Source: Acidobacteriota bacterium (GTDB lineage: Bacteria > Acidobacteriota > UBA890 > WLXD01). From it: 63,923 bases of DNA. The notes under the pieces were generated by a model. The model did not search any database. It was not told the DNA's origin and worked only from the letters and a program-made list of their open reading frames with translations. Location of the stretch: contig JAJCXT010000010.1 in the NCBI GenBank assembly GCA_029263295.1, positions 1 to 63,923 of the forward strand, read 5' to 3'. Below are positions 23,038-31,973 of the stretch, piece by piece. A program made the translations under genes and the position numbers. The stretch's first letter is position 1; every line of letters starts with the position of its first letter.

Positions 23038-25689
23038 CTAGTACTCCCAGCCGCAGGCCGAGTCGGCCGGCACGAGAAGATCGAGGAGTGATCCCAGCGG
23101 CGGCAGCGTGCTGTCGAGCGAGAGCACAGGGTCGATCCAGTACTGCGGAGCCTGACCGATCGGAGCGCCCGGAGGCGCACTCGGGGTCGAAGGCGACGAG
23201 TAGGGCTCCGCCGGCCGGTGCAGGAGACGCGCGATGTCGGCACCGAGCAGCGCCATGTGCGCCTGACCGGCGTCCATTGGCGTCATGGTCATGTTGTCGG
23301 CTTCGTCCCCGTCGATTGCGATGTGGATGTGCTCAGCCATCATCCGCAGTCGCGACGTCGCGATGGCGCGTACCTGCGGCATCTGGGCGCTCATCGCCAG
23401 TCGCATGACCTGCTCGACGACCACGCGCTGCGTGGCCCGCGCCAGTTCCGCTTCGTAGCCGTCCAGTTCCTGCTCGTGCATGAACACCGACGTCAGGGTC
23501 TTGTCGAGGACGTCTGCCAGGCTCGGCAGGCTCGGGTCGAGCGCGTGCTGCTGGACCAGGCGGGCAGCGCGCGCCGGGTTGAAGATCTCCGCCGCGACGT
23601 GCTGCGAGGCGATGACCGCCGGAGTGATCGCGTCGAAGGTGAGCCCGGTGTAGCGCGGAAACAGCTCCCGGTGACGGCCATAGCCGCTCGGTCGCGGCGG
23701 TAGCAGTCCCAGAACGCTCCGTGGGATGGCTAACTCGGCCGGCGTGATCGAAGCGAGCAGCGCGTCGAGGGCCGCCAACTGGTCGGCTGCCGGCGTCGGG
23801 TTGGTCGCCGTGCCGTGGCCGTCGCCGCGCAGGGCGTAGTGGTAGTTCATCCCGCCTAGCGCCGAGGCGGTGGCGGTAACCTGGTAGCGCTGGTGCATGT
23901 ACAGCGGCACCAGTACTTCCTCCAGCTCGGCGAGCGGCTGGTTGAGCTTGATCGCCTTTTCGCTAAAGCGGTCCAGGGCGTGGCGCCGCACGGCCATCAT
24001 GCGATTCAGTTCTACCGCGGGATCGTCGCCGTTGGCCCACTGGTGCACGCGCGGCTGCGCCGACATGTCCTGGTTGCTCATATAGAGAACGTCGCGTTCC
24101 CAGGCCTCGTCGAGGATGGCGCGCAGCTCTTCCTGCGCGTCGGCGCCGGCAGGGAAATCCTGGTAGGCGTAGGTCACGGCTACCTTGTCCCAGTCGCCGA
24201 TCTTGTCGTCGTACACGGCCGAGAGGTCGAGCTCGCCATCATCGCCGAGGGTCACGAGCGGGTGCGGATAGTCCATGACCGAGATCCGGCCGAGGCTGCT
24301 GGCCCAGTAGTTGTGGCCGAAGCCGATCGTGTGACCGACCTCGTGCGCTGACAGCTGGCGCAACCTGGCAAGCGCCCACTCTGCCAATTCCGGCGGCGTC
24401 TCCGTGCCGTACTCATAGGGGGAGAGGAGCCCTTCGGCGATCATGTAGTCCTGCCGAACACGCAGCGATCCGAGCGTCACGTGGCCCTTGATGATCTCGC
24501 CCGTGCGGGGGTCGTTCACACCGCCGCCGTAGCTCCACCCACGAGTGGACCGATGCACCCACTGGATCACGTTGTAGCGAACGTCGAGGTTATCCGCTCC
24601 TTCGGGCATCATCTCCACGCGGAAGGCGTTGCGGTAGCCAGCCGCCTCGTAGGCCTGGTTCCACCAGCGAGCGCCGTCCAGCAGTGCCGAAGCGACGGGC
24701 TCCGGGGTGCCGCGATCGAGGTAGTAGATGATCGGCTCCACCGGGTCGCTCATTGCCGCCGACGGATCGACTTTCGCGAGCCGGTGACGGTTGATGAACC
24801 GCTTCGTCAGCGAGGTGCCCAGCGGCACCGCGTAGTCCTGGTAGCGGAGCCCGAAGGCGCCGGCCCGAGGGTCGTACTCGCGAGGCTCGTAGCCGGGACC
24901 TGGCAGTTCGACGAACGAGTGATGCTGGCGTACGGTCACCGCCGACATGGTCGGAGTCACCGCTCCCAGGGACCCACGGCCGTAGCCGCCGCCGGGGCCG
25001 CGCTGGGTGCCGAAGCCGCCAAAGCCGCGTCCACCGCCGCCGGTGGTGGTGAACGTCAAGGTCACGTCCATCTCGGTGTTCTTGGGAAACGACTTCGTGC
25101 GATCCATGAACATCGCGCTGCGGGTGCGATCGAGCCGATAGTTAGCCGGCTGCAGGCGGCTGGCGACGCCGTGTGCGTCGCGCATCAGGAAATCGGTCAT
25201 GTCCACCAGCACGCGACCGTCGGTCTCGGCGGCCACCTTGAAGCCCCACAGGATCGACTTGGCGAAGGCCTCCTCGACAGCCCGCCGCTCGGCGGGATTG
25301 TCGCTGATCGCGCGATAGGTCGTGTTGGGCTCCTCCATGAGAATCTTCGGGCCGACTCGCTTGAAGCTCACCAGATGCGTGCCACCGAGTTGCCCGCGAT
25401 CGAGGCCGATGTCGTTGGAGCCGACTCCTGCCGAGAGGCCGCTGATGTAGAGCACCTCTTCGTTCAGGCGGGGAATCTCCATCCACAGCTGGCCCGCGGC
25501 CTCGTCCCAGTACAGGGGGTAGAAGCCGTCGAGTGCCTCCATGTCGGCAGTCTTCTCTTCGATCGTCGGTGGCGGTCCGGAAGGCTCGCCGCGACCGCCT
25601 GGCTGGGCGGCGACAGGCGCGGCCGTCGCGAAGGCAACAGCAAGGGCAACGGTTGCGAGAAGAGTCCGTCGGAGCAGGATGGTGAACAC
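23038..25689 (-). CDS. Secreted zinc metalloprotease (DUF5117/DUF4953, metzincin)
   Basis: This protein of about 883 residues is exported: FTILLRRTLLATVALAVAFA leads to AAPVAAQ. The N-terminal half matches the DUF5117 type (RRAVEEAFAKSILWGFKVAA). The metzincin motif is SAHEVGHTIGFGHNYWAS (HExxHxxGxxH), followed by a met-turn-like ISVMDYPHP. I chose the GTG at 25689, since a GGAGG box sits 7-8 nt upstream and gives a clean signal peptide; an earlier GTG at 25743 overlaps the stop of the response-regulator gene. It is the last gene of the operon that includes the kinase pair. Substrate unknown. Confidence 0.9.
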   Translation of the reverse strand: MFTILLRRTLLATVALAVAFATAAPVAAQPGGRGEPSGPPPTIEEKTADMEALDGFYPLYWDEAAGQLWMEIPRLNEEVLYISGLSAGVGSNDIGLDRGQLGGTHLVSFKRVGPKILMEEPNTTYRAISDNPAERRAVEEAFAKSILWGFKVAAETDGRVLVDMTDFLMRDAHGVASRLQPANYRLDRTRSAMFMDRTKSFPKNTEMDVTLTFTTTGGGGRGFGGFGTQRGPGGGYGRGSLGAVTPTMSAVTVRQHHSFVELPGPGYEPREYDPRAGAFGLRYQDYAVPLGTSLTKRFINRHRLAKVDPSAAMSDPVEPIIYYLDRGTPEPVASALLDGARWWNQAYEAAGYRNAFRVEMMPEGADNLDVRYNVIQWVHRSTRGWSYGGGVNDPRTGEIIKGHVTLGSLRVRQDYMIAEGLLSPYEYGTETPPELAEWALARLRQLSAHEVGHTIGFGHNYWASSLGRISVMDYPHPLVTLGDDGELDLSAVYDDKIGDWDKVAVTYAYQDFPAGADAQEELRAILDEAWERDVLYMSNQDMSAQPRVHQWANGDDPAVELNRMMAVRRHALDRFSEKAIKLNQPLAELEEVLVPLYMHQRYQVTATASALGGMNYHYALRGDGHGTATNPTPAADQLAALDALLASITPAELAIPRSVLGLLPPRPSGYGRHRELFPRYTGLTFDAITPAVIASQHVAAEIFNPARAARLVQQHALDPSLPSLADVLDKTLTSVFMHEQELDGYEAELARATQRVVVEQVMRLAMSAQMPQVRAIATSRLRMMAEHIHIAIDGDEADNMTMTPMDAGQAHMALLGADIARLLHRPAEPYSSPSTPSAPPGAPIGQAPQYWIDPVLSLDSTLPPLGSLLDLLVPADSACGWEY

Positions 25690-25739
25690 GGGGGTGCCTC
25701 CGGTTGCTGGGTAAGGCTGCGACGTTTGTGGGTGCGCCG

Positions 25740-26633
25740 TCACTCGGACGCGGCGCGCTTGACCAGCGTCACCGCGTTGCCCTTGGCGTTGTATTTGACT
25801 TCGTCCATGAATGTGCGCATCAACATGATGCCGCGGCCGCTCACCATGAGCAGGTTCTCCGCCTTTGTGGGGTCGGGCACGCTGGCCGGATCGAATCCGT
25901 TTCCTTCATCCCGGATCGTGTAACGAACCTCGGAGACGGATTCCATAGCGGTGCAGTAGACGCGGCGCTCCGAGTAGGGCTCCTGCCCCTGCCGTTCCTT
26001 GATCAGCGCGTCGTAGGCGTCGCGATCCGTAGCGCGTAACTCGGAGCCTACTTCGAGGTTGCCACGAACGATGGCGTTGGCGACACCTTCCGACAGCGCC
26101 ATGCCCACGCGCGTGCGCACGGCCTCGTTGCCAAACTCGAGCCGCTCGAGGCTGTCCTGAAAATAGGCCACCAGCGGGTGGATCAAGTGGATGTCGTTGA
26201 CCAGCTCGAAGTGGGTCTCGCGATGCAGAAACGAGAGCAACTCGCTGCGGGTCCGTCGCGCCTCGGCGACATCGAGGACCTGGGCGATCGTTTCGCAGAG
26301 CTCTTCCTCGATCTCGTCTTTGGGTACGTAGCTCGCGGCGCCCGCGGCAAGCGCCTTGACCGCGATCTGCTCGCTGCCACGCGCGGTCATCAAGACGACT
26401 GGGATCAGCGGATAGTCTTCGCGCAACCGCTCGACGAGTTCGAGGCCGTCGATCTCGGGCATGCGCAGATCCGTGAGCACGAGATCGATGCTCTTCGCGG
26501 CGACGATGTCCAGGGCCTCCTGGCCGTCGCTGGCGAACTCGAGCTTGAGCTGCTCGTTCGAGGACGTGAGACACCGGCGGGCGACTTCGCGGTCGACGTA
26601 CTCATCGTCGACTACAAGAATTCTCGTCATCAT
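25740..26633 (-). CDS. Response regulator with RsbW-like ATPase output domain
   Basis: This 297-residue protein has a receiver (residues 1-120; VVDDEYVDREVARR, phosphoacceptor Asp in VLTDLRMPEIDG, Lys in SYVPKDEIE) and a C-terminal HATPase_c of the RsbW/anti-sigma type (N-box EGVANAIVRGNLEVG; DEGNGFDP; SGRGIMLMRTF). It probably controls an anti-anti-sigma partner by phosphorylation, but no STAS protein is in the window. It starts with ATG overlapping the kinase stop codon (ATGATGA), so kinase and regulator are translationally coupled. Confidence 0.9.
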   Translation of the reverse strand: MMTRILVVDDEYVDREVARRCLTSSNEQLKLEFASDGQEALDIVAAKSIDLVLTDLRMPEIDGLELVERLREDYPLIPVVLMTARGSEQIAVKALAAGAASYVPKDEIEEELCETIAQVLDVAEARRTRSELLSFLHRETHFELVNDIHLIHPLVAYFQDSLERLEFGNEAVRTRVGMALSEGVANAIVRGNLEVGSELRATDRDAYDALIKERQGQEPYSERRVYCTAMESVSEVRYTIRDEGNGFDPASVPDPTKAENLLMVSGRGIMLMRTFMDEVKYNAKGNAVTLVKRAASE

Positions 26634-27721
26634 GACTCCGCGATTCGCGGTGACTTGGGCCACGTGAAACTGAAGGTCGAACCCTTGCCGGGCTCTGAAC
26701 TCACACCAACCTTACCGCCTCCGCGCTCGACAATTTTCTTGACCAGCGGAAGACCCATTCCGGACCCGCCGCTCTGGGCGTCGAGGCGGACGAACCGGGA
26801 GAATACGCGCTCGATGTCGTGCTCGGGAATCCCAGGACCGTCGTCCGTCACTTCGAACCCCCAGTGATCGCCGCGATCTACTGCCTTGATGTCGACACGG
26901 CCGGCTTCGCGATCATGGTGGGCGATCGCGTTGGCGATCAGGTTGCGGAGTACCTGGTGCAGTGGAGCCGCCTCCGCGGCGAGTGTCGGCAGCGGCCCCG
27001 CTTTGGCCACGACGAACCCCGTCGGCGGGGTCAGTAACTCGGTGATCTCGCCGATCATCGCTTCGACGTCGACGCTGGTTACATCTTCGGGCGTGCGCCC
27101 AACACGCGAGTAGGCCAGCAGGTCTTCGATGAGCTCCTGCATGCGCCCGACCTTCGAGCCCAGTTCGTCGAGGTGCCGTTGCACTCCCGGCTCGATGTCG
27201 CTCGGCATGTCATCGCTGATCCACTTCGCCAGATGGGCGATCGCTCGCAGCGGCGCCTGGAGATCGTGCGAGGCAGCGTAGGCAAACTCCTCCAGGTCGG
27301 CGTTGGATCGGGCGAGATCCTCGGCTTGCCGCGCGATGAGCTGCTGGGAGTGCATCTCTTCGGTGATATCGCGGGCGGCTGCGTAGATCAGGCCCTCGTG
27401 GTCGGGGGGAGACGACCGCCAGGCGAGCCAGTGCCAGCTCCCATCCTTGGCGCGGTACCGGTTCTTGAAATCGATCACAGCCTGGCCCTCGGCGAGTCCT
27501 GCCAGGTGGTCGAGAGTCTGTCTGCGGTCGTCCGGATGAACGAACTCGATGAATCGGCGGCTGATGAGTTCGCCATCGTCGTAGCCGAGAAGCCGTTTGA
27601 ATGACGGGTTCACGCGCTCGAAGTAGCCGTCCGGGGTGGCGATACAGAGGAGGTCGAGCGACAGCTCGAACATCCGACTGAGTCGACTCGCGCGCGCGCG
27701 GTCCTCGTCGTTCTCACTCAT
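26630..27721 (-). CDS. PAS-domain sensor histidine kinase
   Basis: This 363-residue kinase has no membrane segment and is probably cytosolic. A PAS domain (about 20-130; TPDGYFERVNPSFKRLLGYD, DITEEMHSQQL) is followed by HisKA with the phosphorylatable His in YAASHDLQAPLRAI, and a HATPase (HQVLRNLIANAIAHHD, TDDGPGIPEHDIERVF, GSGMGLPLVKKIV). It starts at ATG 27721 (MSENDED); the longer upstream frame lacks coding character and overlaps the esterase end. The partner is the coupled downstream regulator. Confidence 0.93.
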   Translation of the reverse strand: MSENDEDRARASRLSRMFELSLDLLCIATPDGYFERVNPSFKRLLGYDDGELISRRFIEFVHPDDRRQTLDHLAGLAEGQAVIDFKNRYRAKDGSWHWLAWRSSPPDHEGLIYAAARDITEEMHSQQLIARQAEDLARSNADLEEFAYAASHDLQAPLRAIAHLAKWISDDMPSDIEPGVQRHLDELGSKVGRMQELIEDLLAYSRVGRTPEDVTSVDVEAMIGEITELLTPPTGFVVAKAGPLPTLAAEAAPLHQVLRNLIANAIAHHDREAGRVDIKAVDRGDHWGFEVTDDGPGIPEHDIERVFSRFVRLDAQSGGSGMGLPLVKKIVERGGGKVGVSSEPGKGSTFSFTWPKSPRIAES

Positions 27722-27728
27722 CCGGATT

Positions 27729-29498
27729 TCAGTCCTGTGCGGGGAGCCAGTCCATGTCGGCGTTCGCGGGGGCGCGGCTGGCCATGTGGGCCGCGGCGAC
27801 CTCGAGAAACTCCGGATATGTAATGTCGTCGCCCGAGCCGGTCGGACTCGCGCCGATCCAGCAATGAGGCTTCTTCCAACCGTACTCGAAGCCGGCCTCG
27901 GCCGGGGGATTATCCACCGACTCCAGATACTCCTGCAGCAGCATGACAGCTTGTTCCAGGTAGTAGGTGTCCATGTCGCCAACGGCGAGGTGCAGCTTGC
28001 CGCGCAGGTCGGGGCCGACCGCCGGCCACTGTCGACGCAGGTAACGATGAAGATCGAAGTTCTCGCGCCAGTACTCGGCGACCTCGCGGTGAATCTCGCC
28101 CCCCACCGGATCCCAGATCGGCCGTGGCAGCCCGTTCTCGCCTACGGGGCCAAAGACCGCTTCCCAAACAGCCCACTGGCCGCCTGATCGACTTCCGGGC
28201 CCGCTCGCGAGTTCCAGGTGGTTCTCCTGCCGCACGGTGGAGATGATGTTGCCGTCGGGCCGCCGCGCGTTCGGCCGCTCCACCTGATGCCATTCGTTGC
28301 CGGTGAAGTAGGCGTTGTCGTCTTCGTAGATCCCCACGATCTGGTAGTAGTTGAAGTCGACTGGATCCGGGCACCAACCCCAGGCGCCGCCAAAGAAGCG
28401 CGGGTAGAAGATCTGCATGGCCAGAGCTTCCCAGCCGCCGGTAGACCCTCCCGCGGTGACGCGCGCCCACGGCTCCGCGATCATGCGGAACTCCCGTTCG
28501 AGGTAGGGGATAAGTTCCTCGGTGATCGCCCTGCCATACGGGCCGACGTTGGCCGAATCGACGGAATAGGCAGTGTCGTAATAGGGGTTGGCGTCGCGGA
28601 TGGTTACGGCAATCATGCGTGGCGCCGAGTCTGACTCCCAGAATCGGGTGAGCAACTCGCTGCGCGGCCGCGGATTCTCGCCGCCGTAGCCGAGCGGGGC
28701 ACGTCGCCCGGGAAAGTGCCCTTGCAGGTAGAGAGTCGGATAGGGCTGAGAACTCTCGTCATAGTCAGCTGGTAGGAGGACATTGGCACCGATGTACATG
28801 TCGCGGCCCCAGAACTCCGACAGCAGCTCGCTGCGAATCTTCACGTAGCGGGCGGGGCCTTGATCGCGGGGGTTGCCTTGCTGCAGAACTTCACCGCTTC
28901 GCAGCGGCTCGATCGGCGGGATCACACGATTGATCTCGAGTTCGATCTGGCCTCCTGCGACGGGATCGATGTGCATCTGGACAGGTTCGCCATAGGCATT
29001 CCCGGGCGCCCTGAACGCGCTCTGGCCAGCCCCCGAATTCAGATGCAGGTGCACGGTGTGGCCATCGGCGCGCGCGAACGTCGTGTAGACGTTCAGAAAG
29101 GGCTGTATCCAATAGTCGCCGGCTGGCAACGCGGCGAAGTCGGCGAGCGGGTAGCCGATCACGCCGCCAGCAGATTCGTCGCCCCTCGTGACCACGCCGC
29201 GCGTATCGAGCACGACGCTGTCGTTCGGGCCCATCGCGGCCACGTCCATGCCCCAGAGCGGGACGCCATTGACGCCGATCTGTTCACGCGGCTCGCCGGC
29301 CATGTTCTGACGACTGAGTACCACGAACACTCTGCCGTTCACTGGCACCTCGAGCCCGAGGTCGGCGATTCCGGCGGCAGCGGCGTCCGTCAGGGTCACC
29401 TGGATGGTGAGCGCTTCCGGCGAGGCGGGGGCTGCCGCGAAGAGGCTAGCCGAGACAACGAGCGTAAGGGCGCCGAGCAGGAGAACGTGCCGCTTCAC
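27729..29498 (-). CDS. Secreted esterase-like alpha/beta hydrolase
   Basis: This protein of about 589 residues carries an N-terminal signal (LLLGALTLVVSASLFAAAPA). The first 220 residues are beta-rich. The C-terminal half is esterase-like (PF00756 type): the nucleophile elbow is TAGGSTGGWEALAMQIFYP, preceded by a YDESSQPYPTLYLQGH strand. A late His (KKPHCWIGAS) could complete the triad. It starts at GTG 29498, overlapping the upstream stop codon as GTGA, and ends 7 nt before the kinase gene. Substrate unknown. Confidence 0.82.
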   Translation of the reverse strand: MKRHVLLLGALTLVVSASLFAAAPASPEALTIQVTLTDAAAAGIADLGLEVPVNGRVFVVLSRQNMAGEPREQIGVNGVPLWGMDVAAMGPNDSVVLDTRGVVTRGDESAGGVIGYPLADFAALPAGDYWIQPFLNVYTTFARADGHTVHLHLNSGAGQSAFRAPGNAYGEPVQMHIDPVAGGQIELEINRVIPPIEPLRSGEVLQQGNPRDQGPARYVKIRSELLSEFWGRDMYIGANVLLPADYDESSQPYPTLYLQGHFPGRRAPLGYGGENPRPRSELLTRFWESDSAPRMIAVTIRDANPYYDTAYSVDSANVGPYGRAITEELIPYLEREFRMIAEPWARVTAGGSTGGWEALAMQIFYPRFFGGAWGWCPDPVDFNYYQIVGIYEDDNAYFTGNEWHQVERPNARRPDGNIISTVRQENHLELASGPGSRSGGQWAVWEAVFGPVGENGLPRPIWDPVGGEIHREVAEYWRENFDLHRYLRRQWPAVGPDLRGKLHLAVGDMDTYYLEQAVMLLQEYLESVDNPPAEAGFEYGWKKPHCWIGASPTGSGDDITYPEFLEVAAAHMASRAPANADMDWLPAQD

Positions 29499-30508
29499 TC
29501 CGCGCTCCGGAGGCGAGCGAGATCGGCTTCCGCCGCGATATAGCCGAACGCCGCCCACGAGGTTCCGTCGAGAATGCGTTCGTACACTTCGATCGCCTGC
29601 GACTCTTCGCCCACGGTGAGATACCAGTTGCCGACACCGTAGCCCTGCGTGGCGATGTTCAGCGCCTGGTCGGGATCGTCGACGGCGCGCAAGTCGAGCA
29701 GGTCCTCCGCGGCGAGTTCGCCTTTGTACATGAGCAGGCGTCGATGATACGAGTCGTTCTCGATGATCTCCATGTCCGCGGTGATCGCTGCGAGCAGCGG
29801 TGCCGTTTCATCGGCGCGACCCAGCCGGCGCAGGGTCATCACCATCCAGTCGCTCGTCGCAACGAGGAGGTCGGGGTTGCCGGATACCGCCATGCATTGC
29901 TCGTACGCTGCCAGCGCCGCGTCGAAGTTACCCTGCAGGTAGTGGGCGAGCGCCAGGTGGTACCAGATGTTGAAGTGGTCGGTGCCGAGCGGGATCCCGA
30001 GCGCGTTGGGTGCTCCGTCGGGCTCGATCTGATCTTCGTGTCCGGCGGCCAACTCGGCGGCGGCCGCAAGGTCGATGATCGCCAGGTCCAGCTGCCGAGT
30101 AGAGATGTAGCGGTGGCCTCGATGGCGCCGTAGTCGGTACGAGTCGGGGAACAGTTCGATCCCTTCGCTCAGCACCCGGATGGCCTCCTGGTAGCGACTC
30201 AGGTAGCCGAGCCGGCGGCCGAGCCAGATGATCGCCTCTTCGTTCTCGGGATCCGCGGCGTGGGCGGCTTCCGCTGCGGCCAGGTTCCCTTCGAGCCGTT
30301 CGCGCGTGCTGTCGGGTAGGTCGGGGCGGCGCAGCTCGACACCAAGCAGAGACATGGCTTCGACGGGTTGCTCGGCGGCGGAGTCTGCCGCTGCCGCGGG
30401 AGCCGCTGAGGGGTCGGGTGGCGAATCGCAGGCGCCGACGGCAAGCACCAGGAGGGTGCACAGGATCGTTTCGATCAGGACGGGGCGGCGAGGGTGTGGC
30501 GCGAGCAT
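29495..30508 (-). CDS. TPR-repeat lipoprotein
   Basis: This 337-residue protein has a lipoprotein signal (ILCTLLVLAVGACDSPP; lipobox VGAC) and tetratricopeptide-like repeats (ENEEAIIWLGRRLGYLSRYQ; YHLALAHYLQGNFDAALAAY). It would sit in the membrane, facing the periplasm, as a scaffold. I start at ATG 30508 with a perfect GGGAGGAAAC box upstream; a longer in-frame leader back to 30730 is arginine-rich and overlaps the Smr gene. The esterase start overlaps its stop. Confidence 0.87.
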   Translation of the reverse strand: MLAPHPRRPVLIETILCTLLVLAVGACDSPPDPSAAPAAAADSAAEQPVEAMSLLGVELRRPDLPDSTRERLEGNLAAAEAAHAADPENEEAIIWLGRRLGYLSRYQEAIRVLSEGIELFPDSYRLRRHRGHRYISTRQLDLAIIDLAAAAELAAGHEDQIEPDGAPNALGIPLGTDHFNIWYHLALAHYLQGNFDAALAAYEQCMAVSGNPDLLVATSDWMVMTLRRLGRADETAPLLAAITADMEIIENDSYHRRLLMYKGELAAEDLLDLRAVDDPDQALNIATQGYGVGNWYLTVGEESQAIEVYERILDGTSWAAFGYIAAEADLARLRSAE

Positions 30509-30555
30509 TCGTTTCCTCCCGTTGCGAGGCGACGTGGGTCGCTGATCGCCGGATT

Positions 30556-30834
30556 CTATTCGCGCGGGCGGAGCGTGACTAGCGTCGCTCCCCAGCTCGA
30601 GCCGTCGCCCGCCAGGGTGTAGCGGTCGATGTCCGAGCGGCGATCGAGGACGGAATGGACAATCCGGCGCAGCGTGCCGGTGCCTTTGCCGTGGATGACG
30701 CGCACCTCGAGGATTCCGCGGGCGCGGCATTCATCCAAATAGTCGGCCACGAGTTCCTTCACGTCGGCCGGTCGGAACGTATGCAAATCAAGGACGCCGT
30801 CGATGGGTAGATCGACGGCGTCCTCGGTGCTCAT
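30556..30834 (-). CDS. Smr-domain protein
   Basis: This is a short 92-residue protein that is essentially one Smr domain: VLDLHTFRPADVKELVADYL, then the HGKGTGTLR motif with VIHGKGTGTLRRIVHSVL. The Smr domain of MutS2 and relatives nicks or binds nucleic acid; a stand-alone version of this size is common. It lies 20 nt after the M43 protease gene and 47 nt before the lipoprotein gene on the same strand. Confidence 0.88.
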   Translation of the reverse strand: MSTEDAVDLPIDGVLDLHTFRPADVKELVADYLDECRARGILEVRVIHGKGTGTLRRIVHSVLDRRSDIDRYTLAGDGSSWGATLVTLRPRE

Positions 30835-30854
30835 CAGAGTCTCGCTGTGGTCCG

Positions 30855-31820
30855 CTAGATCCCCGGTCGGAACGCGGCCACCTGCTGGCGCATACGGATC
30901 TTCTGCCCCTTCGTGAAGGAGTTCATGCAGGAATCGTCCGTGTAGTCCATGAAGTTGAAGATCGGATCGACGCCAGCGCTCGGGCAGGAGTCGCGTCCGA
31001 CAGGGCAGCCATAGGCCGGTGAGGTTTCGGCCGGCGTGTCTCCGACTTTGTCACCGTCGTTGCAGCCACCCTGGAACGTGTGCAGCAGACCGAGCCAGTG
31101 CCCGACCTCGTGCGTGCCGGTATCGCCCTCGTTGTACGGGGCCGCGCTGCCGTTCGGCAGGCTCGAATACAGAAGCACCGCACCGTCCTGGTTCGTGCCG
31201 GTGACCGCGCCGCCAGGAAGGAAGGCGAAACCCAGGAGGCCGCCACTCGGATTACAGAGGTAGATGTTCAGGTTCTTCGTCGGATCGACGGCCAGCTTGT
31301 TCGTCATCCGGTTGTAGGGCGCGTTCTTGTGGCACTTCGTGAACCATCTCTTGTTCTTGGTGCGCGTCGTTCCCTTCAGCTTGAACACGAAGCCACGACT
31401 CTTGAACGCACGGGTCAGCACCTTGATCTGGGCGGCGATGTCAGCGTCCGAGACCTTGCCGTTCTTGCCGTCGTGGATCACGTGGATGTACGTGTTGACC
31501 CGGTTTCTCGCCAACTTGGGGTCGGCGAGGAGCGCCTCCGCGGTCGGCTCTACGGCGCTGGCTGCGAACATGGCTCCGCGGGCATCGGCCGCCGCGTGTT
31601 CGGCGGCCGTCAGGCCGTGCGTGGCGCAGCGAGTGCCGAGAATGACTGCACCGTCGGGTGCCACCATGGGTGTGTCACCGACAAGCCGCGCCCGATAGGC
31701 AGCCGCGTCGAGAAGTACATCGTCGGCAGTCCGCAGTCCCGGGAACTGAGCGCTGGCCGAAGTCACTGCCAGGGAAATCGCTGCCGCTGCGAATAGCACG
31801 GAGACAAGTCGATTGCGCAT
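30855..31820 (-). CDS. Secreted M43 (pappalysin-like) metalloprotease, copy A
   Basis: This 321-residue protein has a signal peptide (VLFAAAAISLAVTSASAQ) and the extended zinc motif GTHEVGHWLGLLHTF (HExxHxxGxxH), typical of pappalysins. A Cys-rich C-terminal part follows (SCPSAGVDPIFNFMDYTDDS), whose NFMDY is the met-turn. I start at ATG 31820; in-frame codons upstream would place extra basic residues before the signal. It is a paralogue of the gene at 31974-32942 and heads the operon reaching 23038. Confidence 0.92.
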   Translation of the reverse strand: MRNRLVSVLFAAAAISLAVTSASAQFPGLRTADDVLLDAAAYRARLVGDTPMVAPDGAVILGTRCATHGLTAAEHAAADARGAMFAASAVEPTAEALLADPKLARNRVNTYIHVIHDGKNGKVSDADIAAQIKVLTRAFKSRGFVFKLKGTTRTKNKRWFTKCHKNAPYNRMTNKLAVDPTKNLNIYLCNPSGGLLGFAFLPGGAVTGTNQDGAVLLYSSLPNGSAAPYNEGDTGTHEVGHWLGLLHTFQGGCNDGDKVGDTPAETSPAYGCPVGRDSCPSAGVDPIFNFMDYTDDSCMNSFTKGQKIRMRQQVAAFRPGI

Positions 31821-31913
31821 GGTGCTCGCTAGTCGTGAGGGGAGGCGCGGACGCCTAATGATCAAGACTCAATCGTAGCCGGTGGGGGGTGCTCTCGTCG
31901 ACGGCCAAAGCAA

Positions 31914-31941
31914 GGGCGCCGTCGGTTAGCCGACGGCGCCC
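31914..31941 (-). terminator. Terminator hairpin between the two M43 genes
   Basis: gggcgccgtcgg and ccgacggcgccc pair as a perfect 12-bp stem with a four-base loop (ttag), 32 nt after the stop of copy B. TTGCTTT follows the stem on the minus strand. It suggests the two paralogues are separate transcripts. Confidence 0.8.
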
Positions 31942-31973
31942 CTGGCCCTGCGGCGGGCGACAGGCGGCCGCTG

